Positions 1 to 6,051 of a stretch of 8,434 nt of DNA are shown piece after piece. Numbering within the stretch: position 1 is the stretch's first letter; each line of letters starts with the position of its first letter. Origin of the DNA: Bifidobacterium breve (GTDB lineage Bacteria; Actinomycetota; Actinomycetes; S36-B12); assembly GCA_945870085.1 (NCBI GenBank), contig CAMBQX010000072.1, positions 1-8,434 of the forward strand, given 5' to 3'. The notes under the pieces were generated by a model, which saw nothing but the letters and a program-made list of their open reading frames with translations, ran no database searches and was not told the DNA's origin. A program made the translations under genes and the position numbers.

Positions 1-1
1 G

Positions 2-742
2 TTAATTGATGGGCCGGGGCCAAAAGTCCCGATGCTGGGCACCGTGCCAGGTGGCAGCGGCAATGTGTTCGCGCGATCGCTCGGCCTCCCGAATGACCCG
101 GTTGAGGCCACCGGGCAGCTACTTGATGCACTTCGTGAAAAACGTTTCCGGACGATTGGGCTTGGAACGGTAGTCGGCCTAACCAACACCGACAGAGTTG
201 ATCCGCAGCCGATACGTTGGTTCACCGCAAATGCTGGGCTTGGTTTGGATGCAGAGATTATTTCGGCTATGGAAAACCAACGCCGCACAGGCGAGACCGC
301 CAGCCCAACCCGTTACCTGCGCACCGCACTGCATTCATTTTTCCTGCGCACTGATCGCAAGCACCCAGCACTTAGTCTCCACCGCTCCGGTGCCAACCCG
401 GTCACCGGTGTCTTCATGGCGGTGGTTCAAAACACTTCACCGTGGACTTATTTCGGAGCCTGGCCCATTGACCCGTGTCCACAAGCCTCCTTCGAAACCG
501 GCCTGGATGTCTTCGCCCTGCGCGCCATGCGGGTGGCGGCCGCGATGCGGGCGACCAGGCGCATGGTGATGAGCTCGCGGGCGGGTTCTAGTCGCAAGGC
601 AATGGTGGTGTGGCACGACCAAAGCCAGTTTTCAATAACCGCTAGTCGACCCACCCCGATACAGATCGACGGTGAGGCCGCCGGGCTGGTTACCGAAGTG
701 ACATTCGCCTCGGTACCCGGCGCCCTTCGGGCCATGGCTTAG
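2..742 (+). CDS. Diacylglycerol kinase / lipid kinase family protein, C-terminal part (5' end outside window)
   Basis: The reading frame is already open at base 2 and runs to TAG at 740-742, so 246 residues are visible and the N-terminus lies off the left edge. Proteins of this family (DagK, YegS, sphingosine-kinase catalytic domain) phosphorylate a lipid hydroxyl with ATP and act at the inner face of the membrane. Family marks are the nucleotide-loop segment PGGSGNVFARSLG (visible residues 16-28), the GLGLDAEII segment about 60 residues later, and a C-terminal IQIDGEAAG that matches the usual 'DGE' strand. Bacterial members are about 300-330 residues, so roughly the first 60-80 are missing, including the expected GGDGT motif. 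An internal ATG at 32 would cut the domain and is not the true start. Its place just before whiB1 matches what I recall of Rv3218 in M. tuberculosis. The lipid substrate cannot be told from sequence. Confidence 0.85.
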   Translation, partial: LIDGPGPKVPMLGTVPGGSGNVFARSLGLPNDPVEATGQLLDALREKRFRTIGLGTVVGLTNTDRVDPQPIRWFTANAGLGLDAEIISAMENQRRTGETASPTRYLRTALHSFFLRTDRKHPALSLHRSGANPVTGVFMAVVQNTSPWTYFGAWPIDPCPQASFETGLDVFALRAMRVAAAMRATRRMVMSSRAGSSRKAMVVWHDQSQFSITASRPTPIQIDGEAAGLVTEVTFASVPGALRAMA

Positions 743-956
743 CGGGTGAGCCCCGCCGACCGAGAATTTACGACATTTGCGACATAACGGGCGCAAAGCG
801 ATAAACCTGACAGCATGATTTGCCGATTATCGGCCTTTCGCCTTGCTGAGTTGCGTCTCGTCTGAGACCCTATCGTGTCATTTGTTTTTAGGTGGCGGCG
901 AGCTTCCCCCGGGCAAACTCAGGAGACCCCTGAACCTTCCCCACGACACGCCGGCA

Positions 957-972
957 CGTGAAAGCAATCACG
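957..972. promoter_or_regulatory. Candidate CRP/FNR-family operator upstream of whiB1
   Basis: The sequence CGTGA-AAGCAA-TCACG is a perfect 5+5 inverted repeat with a 6-base spacer. Its inner GTGA-N6-TCAC matches the core consensus of CRP/FNR proteins. The centre lies about 51 bp before the whiB1 ATG. In M. tuberculosis, whiB1 is controlled by the cAMP receptor protein through sites in its promoter, so the position makes biological sense. Whether it would activate (promoter downstream, for example around 997-1002) or repress (promoter upstream, for example 871-876) cannot be decided here. Confidence 0.5.
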
Positions 973-1002
973 AGTTTCGGTAACCCCGAAGCCGACCATT
1001 TT

Positions 1003-1006
1003 GGAG
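1003..1006 (+). promoter_or_regulatory. Ribosome-binding site of whiB1 (decides the ATG start)
   Basis: GGAG at 1003-1006 sits 9 bases before ATG 1016, a normal distance. It is only 3 bases before the in-frame GTG at 1010, which argues for the ATG. Confidence 0.6.
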
Positions 1007-1015
1007 TGAGTGCTC

Positions 1016-1270
1016 ATGGATTGGCGTCACGAGTCCGCCTGCCGTGACGAAGACCCAGAATTGTTCTTCCCGATCGGCAATACCGGACCAGCTTTGGTCC
1101 AGATCGAAGAAGCCAAACTGGTCTGTCGTCGCTGTAGCGTAGTTGACGAATGTCTGCGGTGGGCGCTCGAAACCGGCCAAGATGCCGGGGTATGGGGCGG
1201 ACTAAGTGAAGACGAGCGGCGTGCACTCAAGCGCCGCAATGCCCGGTTGCGGGCGCGCTCGAACGTCTAG
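1016..1270 (+). CDS. whiB1: WhiB1-type iron-sulfur transcriptional regulator
   Basis: Wbl proteins are small, actinobacteria-specific factors that bind a [4Fe-4S] cluster. WhiB1 is an essential nitric-oxide-responsive member in M. tuberculosis that contacts the primary sigma factor. The 84-residue product carries the four cluster cysteines at C9, C37, C40 and C46 (C-X27-C-X2-C-X5-C). It then has the GVWGG turn (58-62) and a basic tail (ALKRRNARLRARS) that contacts DNA. Length, cysteine spacing and the start MDWRH agree with M. tuberculosis WhiB1 as I recall it. The start is set at ATG 1016, because a GTG at 1010 would add two residues and sits too close to the ribosome-binding site. The gene follows a possible CRP site and ends inside CTAG shared with the convergent pdtaS, so its 3' end has no room for its own terminator. 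Confidence 0.95.
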   Translation: MDWRHESACRDEDPELFFPIGNTGPALVQIEEAKLVCRRCSVVDECLRWALETGQDAGVWGGLSEDERRALKRRNARLRARSNV

Positions 1271-2679
1271 AGCACAATTTGCGGTATATCGATACATGCC
1301 ATCGCGCCACCGTTTTCGTCATTGCACATCAAGAACTTGCCGCGCAGTTCACCGGTAGCCAAGGACTCGACGATTTGCAGCCCGAGCCCGGTGGCAGCAA
1401 CTTCGAAGTCATCAGGCAGGCCGGTTCCGTCATCGCGAACCACCACGCGAACTTGGCCTTCGCTCTGGGCAAGTTCGACAGTGATCGCCGTCGCGCGTGC
1501 ATGTTCTACGGCATTTTGTAATAACTCCGAGACACTCATGGCCAGTGGTGTTGCCTGTTCGCTCGGCAGCGCCCCACAACTACCAAGGCGGCTTATCAAA
1601 GGCACTTGAGCGGAATATGCCGGTGCCAATTCAACCATCAGCCCAATAATTCGATCGATGATCTCGTCAAAAGCGACGGTTTCGCCAGAATCGCGGGACA
1701 AGATCTCATGGACCACGGCAATGGCACCAACCCGAAGTTCGGCCTCACCTAAAGCAGCTTTGGTCTCGTCGCTAGCTGCGCGACGGCCCTGTAACCGCAA
1801 CAATGCCGCGACGGTTTGCAAATTGTTCTTGACGCGGTGGTGGATCTCTCGAATGGTGGCATCCTTTGAGACCAGTGCGCGCTCCCGCCCGCGAATTTCG
1901 GTTACATCGCGCATCAGCACCAAACTTGCGTACATCAGACCCCCAGCTTGCAGCGGAATGCCTTGTATCAAAACCGTGGCAACATTGTTTTCAATATCGG
2001 CGCGACCTGCCGCTTGCCCACTGGCTATTCTCATCAAGGATTCATCCATCGGAGTGGGGCGCCGCGAGAGATGCGCCAGCATCGGCTTTAGTTCCTTCCC
2101 CTCGACGTCGGTTGCCAGACCTAGGCGGTGCAGTGCGCTCACGGCATTTGGGCTCGCATAGGTGATGATCCCATTTTCATCCAGTCGGATCAGGCCATCT
2201 CCAACCCGAGGTGAATCGGCGGACTCGTCGATTACCGTGGGCGCCGGAAAGGTGCCGTCGACAAGCATGCGCAACAGATCATCAGCTGTCTGCAAATAGA
2301 TCTCTTCGAGTTTGCCCGCAACACGCGGCTGTTCCGATGAGTGCCGAGCCACGACTGCTATTACCCGCTCACCAAAGTGCACGGGATAGGCGTGGTCAAC
2401 ATTGCGCCCGTATGCCAGTGCCTGATCGATATCTGGATAGCGCCCACGCGGAGCGAAATCCCCGATGACATCATCCGGCACGCGCGTCGGAGCCGTGGTC
2501 GGGCGCACCTGCGCCACCGCGACCAACCCGCCTTCGTTCCAGGTGGGTAGCCAGAGCACGAGGTCACTTAATGCCAGATCCGCAAGAAGTGGCCACTCGC
2601 CCACGATCGCATGGATACGAGCTATCTCAGCGGCAGTTAAGTCGGTGCGCTCGCTGGCGAGTTTCGTCACCGTCGACAT
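1267..2679 (-). CDS. pdtaS: PdtaS-type sensor histidine kinase (GAF-PAS-HisKA_2-HATPase)
   Basis: This is a cytosolic sensor kinase with no membrane segment. In mycobacteria PdtaS phosphorylates the ANTAR-domain antiterminator PdtaR; no pdtaR is seen here. The 470-residue product has an N-terminal GAF-like domain (about 25-140, with HAIVGEWPLLADL), a PAS domain (about 150-260, with LDENGIITYASPNAV) and a HisKA_2 box REIHHRVKNNLQ (277-288; phosphoacceptor likely H281). The ATPase motifs are SELLQNA (N389), DDGTG (416-420) and GLGLQIV (431-437). The ATG at 2679 was chosen because MSTVTKL... aligns with the start of M. tuberculosis PdtaS. The open frame runs further to 2802 but would cover the divergent gene's start. 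M. tuberculosis PdtaS is about 501 residues. The cysteines I recall at 53 and 57 there are A54 and V58 here. A -10-like TACACT lies 6 bases before the ATG, suggesting leaderless translation. Confidence 0.93.
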   Translation of the reverse strand: MSTVTKLASERTDLTAAEIARIHAIVGEWPLLADLALSDLVLWLPTWNEGGLVAVAQVRPTTAPTRVPDDVIGDFAPRGRYPDIDQALAYGRNVDHAYPVHFGERVIAVVARHSSEQPRVAGKLEEIYLQTADDLLRMLVDGTFPAPTVIDESADSPRVGDGLIRLDENGIITYASPNAVSALHRLGLATDVEGKELKPMLAHLSRRPTPMDESLMRIASGQAAGRADIENNVATVLIQGIPLQAGGLMYASLVLMRDVTEIRGRERALVSKDATIREIHHRVKNNLQTVAALLRLQGRRAASDETKAALGEAELRVGAIAVVHEILSRDSGETVAFDEIIDRIIGLMVELAPAYSAQVPLISRLGSCGALPSEQATPLAMSVSELLQNAVEHARATAITVELAQSEGQVRVVVRDDGTGLPDDFEVAATGLGLQIVESLATGELRGKFLMCNDENGGAMACIDIPQIVL

Positions 2680-2685
2680 GCCCGC

Positions 2686-2691
2686 AGTGTA
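2686..2691 (-). promoter_or_regulatory. Candidate -10 element for leaderless pdtaS transcript
   Basis: Read on the minus strand this is TACACT, a match to TANNNT. It ends 6 bases before the pdtaS ATG, so transcription would begin at or beside the start codon. GGGAGG further upstream (2695-2700) lies 15 bases from the ATG, too far for a good Shine-Dalgarno site. The -35 is not recognisable. Confidence 0.4.
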
Positions 2692-2730
2692 TGACCTCCC
2701 CCTTGCCTTCCCGTTGGCCTTCCCCTTGGG

Positions 2731-2736
2731 TACGGT
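2731..2736 (+). promoter_or_regulatory. Candidate -10 element for leaderless ThDP-enzyme transcript
   Basis: TACGGT fits TANNNT and ends 6 bases before the GTG start at 2743. No purine-rich Shine-Dalgarno sequence occurs in the preceding 20 bases, which supports leaderless translation. No clear -35 is seen. Confidence 0.35.
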
Positions 2737-2742
2737 TCGACA

Positions 2743-4404
2743 GTGAACGGGCACGGGGGCACCCACGCGGTTAACGCGGCGCTGGCCAATGGGGTTACCC
2801 ACCTATTTACGCTCAGTGGTGCACACGTGTTCCCGGTGTACGACGCCGCGGTTGGCGGTAAAGAGTCGGTAGTTGCCGCAGGCAATGCACGTAGTGCCGA
2901 ACGCGGTGGCCCGCTGTGCCTAATCGACGTGCGCCATGAGCAAACCGCGGTCTTTGCCGCCGAGGCCATGGGTAAGTTAACTCGTACCCCAGGATTTGCC
3001 GCACTCACCGCGGGCCCTGGTGTCACCAACGGGATCAGCGCAATCACTGGCGCCTACTTCAACGGATCGCCGCTCGTGGTGCTGGGTGGGCGGGCGCCCG
3101 ACACCCGCTGGGGCACCGGTGCACTACAAGAACTCAATCAGCCACCTATGGTGGCAAACGTAACCAAACTAGCAACTACTATACACAGCCCTGAACTTAT
3201 TCGATCTGGCCTGCAGGAAGCATTCGAGTTAGCGCGAGCACCGCACCGCGGTCCAGTTTTTGTAGACGTCCCCATGGACATCTTGTTCAGTTGGGCTGAG
3301 GTGCCGGATCTAGTGCCCACTACCCCGAGCCGAGCCGAACCCGACCCCGACATAATCAAGGACACCGCAATTCGCATCAGTGCCTCTCGACATCCCGTCG
3401 TAATTATCGGCGGCGATGTCTGGCAGGGCGCAGCCATTGAGCAGGCTCAAGAGTTCATCCGCGGTTTGGGCTTACCCACCATCACCAACGGCATGGGACG
3501 CGGCATCTTGCCACCATCGGACCCCCATTTGGTAACGCGGGCACGATCCCACGCATTCAGCAATTGCGACTTGGCAATAGTCATTGGCACGCCACTTGAC
3601 TTTCGACTCGGCTATGGGAGATTCGGCGACCCGCCTGCTGACATAGTGCACCTGGTAGATGCAAAATCACAGGTGTCATCCCACGCCCCCAACGCCGTGA
3701 CAATCGTTGGCGACCTCGGGCTCGCGATGGATTCCCTGCGTGCGGCGGCCACCCCACCTGATGTCGGCCAGTGGCGCGCGCAACTGCGCGACCTTTCACT
3801 TGCGGCAATCACTCGCGATGACGAATTGTTTCAAAACAACAATTCACCAATTCACCCGGCTCGAATATACGGCGACCTGCTGCCGCGGCTAACTCCGGAC
3901 AGCATCATTATCGGTGACGGTGGCGACTTCGTTTCGTTCGCGGGCAAATACATCGAACCTGCCCAGCCAGGGCGGTGGCTGGATCCAGGTCCATATGGAT
4001 GCCTTGGCACCGGGCCTGGTTACGCGATGGCCGCACGGCTCGCCAACCCATCCGCACCGGTCTTCTTGTTGATGGGCGATGGAGCGGCCGGCTTCTCGAT
4101 CATGGATCTGGAGTCTTTGGTGCGCCACCAATTACCGGTTGTCATCGTGATTGGAAATAATCAAGGATGGGCCTTGGAGAAGAACCCAATGCGGTTTCTC
4201 TACGGGTATGACGTAATTGCTGATCTTCCTGCAACGAGATACGACACCATCATGCAGACATTGGGCGGCGGCGGGGAACTCGTCAATGATCCACACGATA
4301 TTGGCCCCGCACTTGATCGGGCCATGAACTCCAACCTGCCATATGTGGTTAACATCATGACCGACCCGGAGGCAACCTATCCGCGCAGTACCACCGGGAT
4401 ATAG
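2743..4404 (+). CDS. Thiamine-diphosphate enzyme, acetolactate synthase (IlvG-like) family
   Basis: Members of this family use thiamine diphosphate to cleave or join 2-oxo acids. Acetolactate synthase makes the first intermediate of valine and isoleucine synthesis, but close paralogues include oxalyl-CoA decarboxylase and glyoxylate carboligase. The 553-residue product has all three expected domains. The N-terminal pyrimidine-binding domain contains the catalytic glutamate E66 in RHEQTAVFAAEAMGK. The central domain is about 200-335. The C-terminal domain holds the cofactor motif, GDG (445-447) to NN (472-473). It strongly resembles M. tuberculosis IlvG (Rv1820) as I remember it, in FTLSG, ALTAGPG, WLDPGPYGCLGTGPGYA and the end. 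A stretch at about 37-58 looks like an insertion. The GTG at 2743 is the only sensible start. No ilvN small subunit or ilvC lies beside it, so a true acetolactate synthase role is uncertain. It ends 6 bp from the convergent urease alpha gene. Confidence 0.85.
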   Translation: MNGHGGTHAVNAALANGVTHLFTLSGAHVFPVYDAAVGGKESVVAAGNARSAERGGPLCLIDVRHEQTAVFAAEAMGKLTRTPGFAALTAGPGVTNGISAITGAYFNGSPLVVLGGRAPDTRWGTGALQELNQPPMVANVTKLATTIHSPELIRSGLQEAFELARAPHRGPVFVDVPMDILFSWAEVPDLVPTTPSRAEPDPDIIKDTAIRISASRHPVVIIGGDVWQGAAIEQAQEFIRGLGLPTITNGMGRGILPPSDPHLVTRARSHAFSNCDLAIVIGTPLDFRLGYGRFGDPPADIVHLVDAKSQVSSHAPNAVTIVGDLGLAMDSLRAAATPPDVGQWRAQLRDLSLAAITRDDELFQNNNSPIHPARIYGDLLPRLTPDSIIIGDGGDFVSFAGKYIEPAQPGRWLDPGPYGCLGTGPGYAMAARLANPSAPVFLLMGDGAAGFSIMDLESLVRHQLPVVIVIGNNQGWALEKNPMRFLYGYDVIADLPATRYDTIMQTLGGGGELVNDPHDIGPALDRAMNSNLPYVVNIMTDPEATYPRSTTGI

Positions 4405-4410
4405 CGGCAG

Positions 4411-6051
4411 TTACCAAAAATGCAGTCGCGATAACGGCACCCTCGATACCGGCTCGCCGGCCAAATCCGCACCGCGCCACCGCACCGAGCTGCCATCGGA
4501 CTTGACTTCTACTTCGCCGAGCTCACCATGCCTTATCAGCCCACTTGACCTAATGGTGCGGCAACCGGTTACCGCTACGGCCCGGCGTGCGGTAGGAGCC
4601 GGCCCCACCGCGAGCGCCTGCGAGTTCGAAAGTAAGAATGATAGGTCCGCCGGCGTGGCACCTAATGCCCCGAACTGCTCCGCAAGAACCAGTGGCTCAG
4701 CGGTATCGATGCTGGCATTTGGATCACCCACCGCCCCCCAGGCCGGAAATCCTGCTTTGAGAATCAAAGTTGGTTTCGCGGCGAATGCAGTTGGCTTCCA
4801 GAGCACAATGTCGGCGAGGAGGCCGGGTGCAATGCTTCCCACCTCGTGGGAAATGCCGTGGGCCAGAGCCGGATTAATAGTTATTTTCGCAAGGTATCGA
4901 AGAATCCGCTCGTTATCGTCAAGGCGTTCGTCCCTACCAGCGTTCATCACCCCGGCCATCGCAAAGGTGCGCCACCAAGTTTCGCCGGCCCGGCCCATCC
5001 CTTGTGCATCAGATGACGTCATCGCGATAACACCTAGGTCATGTAGGTGATTCTCAGCAGCCATAGTTACCCGGCGCACCCGCGCCGACGCAATACGAAC
5101 ATCTTGATCATCGCCATGATCAAGGTTGTGCACGAGCATCAACATGTCAAGATGCTCAGCTAAGGCATTTACTCCGTACGGCAAGGTCGGGTTCGTTGAA
5201 GAAGTCAATATATTGTCGCGGCCGGCAAGTGTTAACACATCTGGAGCATGGCCGCCCCCGCAGCCTTCCACATGGAAGGCGTGAATCACCCGACCGGAAA
5301 TTACCGCAATTGTGTCAGCGACCGAGAGCGTCTCGTTCAAGCCGTCGGTATGGAGCGCCACTTGAATATCTGCCTCATCGGCGCAGTGCAGAGCAGTATC
5401 GATAGTGCGCAAGGTGGCACCGGTATCCTCATGTACTTTCAAACCGCACACATGGGCCAGTACGGCTTCATCCAAGGTCGCGCGCACCGATGATGAAGCG
5501 CGACCCAATAGCCCGATATTGAGCGCAAATGCATCCATGGCCCGCATCGCTCGCCCTAGAACCCAGGGCGAACTCACCCCAACCCCCCACATCGGACCCG
5601 CCTCTTGGGCGATAACTGTCGTAACCCCGGAGGAAATTTCGGCATCGAGGACCCGGGGGCTCAGGGTATGCACGTGGGTGTCGATACCACCCGGCGTAGC
5701 GATCAAGCCGTCGCCGGGGATGATTACCGTGCCAGAACCCACGACTATGTCGACTCCATCGGCCACATTGGGGTTTCCGGCTTTGCCAACCGCCGATATT
5801 CGCCCCGATCTAATGCCAATACTGGCTACTCGGACCCCACCCACGGCATCCAAAACAATTACATTAGTGACAACCACATCACATGACTCAGCCGTCGTTA
5901 CCGGATGTAAGCCAATGCCATCGCGCCCGGTGTTACCGAAGCCCACCTGGAACTCGTCACCACCATCATTAACCCTTTCCGGTATTCGAAGCCGCAATCC
6001 AGTATCACCAAGTTGCAAGATGTCTCCGGCGGCATATCCATAGCCGCTCAC
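4411..6051 (-). CDS. ureC: Divergent urease alpha subunit (UreC-like nickel amidohydrolase)
   Basis: Urease alpha carries the di-nickel site that hydrolyses urea to ammonia and carbamate in the cytosol. The 546-residue product keeps the metal ligands H126 and H128 (GGIDTHVH), the carbamylated-lysine position K205 (GLKVHEDTGAT), H234 (VALHTD), H260 (HAFH) and D348 (TSSDAQGMGR). It also keeps the flap base H308 and R324. From H234 to D348 the numbering runs a constant 12 behind Klebsiella UreC as I recall it, so there are no gaps there. Differences: the flap reads LVHNLD instead of VCHHLD; the segment usually GGGTGPAAGTHATTCTPG is rewritten and about 4 residues shorter (148-161); the N-terminus lacks GPT; the C-terminal end is weakly conserved. 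The usual length is about 567-573. The GTG start overlaps the ureAB stop (GTGA), and an in-frame stop 8 codons upstream rules out a longer form. Active, but perhaps on another substrate. Confidence 0.85.
   Translation of the reverse strand: MSGYGYAAGDILQLGDTGLRLRIPERVNDGGDEFQVGFGNTGRDGIGLHPVTTAESCDVVVTNVIVLDAVGGVRVASIGIRSGRISAVGKAGNPNVADGVDIVVGSGTVIIPGDGLIATPGGIDTHVHTLSPRVLDAEISSGVTTVIAQEAGPMWGVGVSSPWVLGRAMRAMDAFALNIGLLGRASSSVRATLDEAVLAHVCGLKVHEDTGATLRTIDTALHCADEADIQVALHTDGLNETLSVADTIAVISGRVIHAFHVEGCGGGHAPDVLTLAGRDNILTSSTNPTLPYGVNALAEHLDMLMLVHNLDHGDDQDVRIASARVRRVTMAAENHLHDLGVIAMTSSDAQGMGRAGETWWRTFAMAGVMNAGRDERLDDNERILRYLAKITINPALAHGISHEVGSIAPGLLADIVLWKPTAFAAKPTLILKAGFPAWGAVGDPNASIDTAEPLVLAEQFGALGATPADLSFLLSNSQALAVGPAPTARRAVAVTGCRTIRSSGLIRHGELGEVEVKSDGSSVRWRGADLAGEPVSRVPLSRLHFW

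Larger units (their letters stand above)
743..1015. other. Intergenic region between lipid kinase gene and whiB1
   Basis: This 273-bp stretch has no convincing coding frame. It is rich in small dyads: GCGGG/CCCGC at 742-756 just past the lipid-kinase stop, GCCGAT-T-ATCGGC at 822-834, GTCTC/GAGAC at 855-868, TCAGG/CCTGA at 919-933, a CRP-like CGTGA-N6-TCACG at 957-972, and TTCGG/CCGAA at 976-990. A direct repeat CGACAT occurs at 771-776 and 780-785. TATCGT at 871-876 fits an actinobacterial -10 (TANNNT) but has no good -35 at the right distance. None of the hairpins is followed by a clean T-run, so no terminator can be assigned. The region most likely holds the whiB1 promoter and leader. Confidence 0.6.

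Noticed and set aside
742..756. GCGGG/CCCGC hairpin as the lipid-kinase terminator
   Set aside because: Short stem and no T-run after it; it stays a possible weak hairpin only.
855..868. GTCTC-GTCT-GAGAC hairpin as a terminator
   Set aside because: The T-rich TTTGTTTTTA begins about 12 bases past the stem, too far for an intrinsic terminator.
1010..1015. GTG start for WhiB1 two codons upstream
   Set aside because: Only 3 bases from the ribosome-binding site; ATG 1016 gives the family's standard MDWRH start and 84 residues.
1658..2161. 167-residue open frame on the plus strand opposite pdtaS
   Set aside because: Antisense to the PAS and kinase core region; low-complexity S/A/R composition and no motif.
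2680..2802. Longer N-terminus for PdtaS (41 extra residues)
   Set aside because: The extra part is basic and low-complexity, covers the divergent gene's start, and the ATG at 2679 aligns with the known PdtaS start.
5405..6043. 212-residue open frame on the plus strand opposite ureC
   Set aside because: It lies wholly antisense to a gene with clear urease motifs, is rich in P, S and T, and shows no recognisable domain.
4411..6051. Dihydropyrimidinase or hydantoinase instead of urease alpha
   Set aside because: GLKVHED, HAFHVEG-GGGHAPD, STNPTLPY and HGISHEVGSI are urease-alpha hallmarks, and fused gamma/beta subunits lie next to it.
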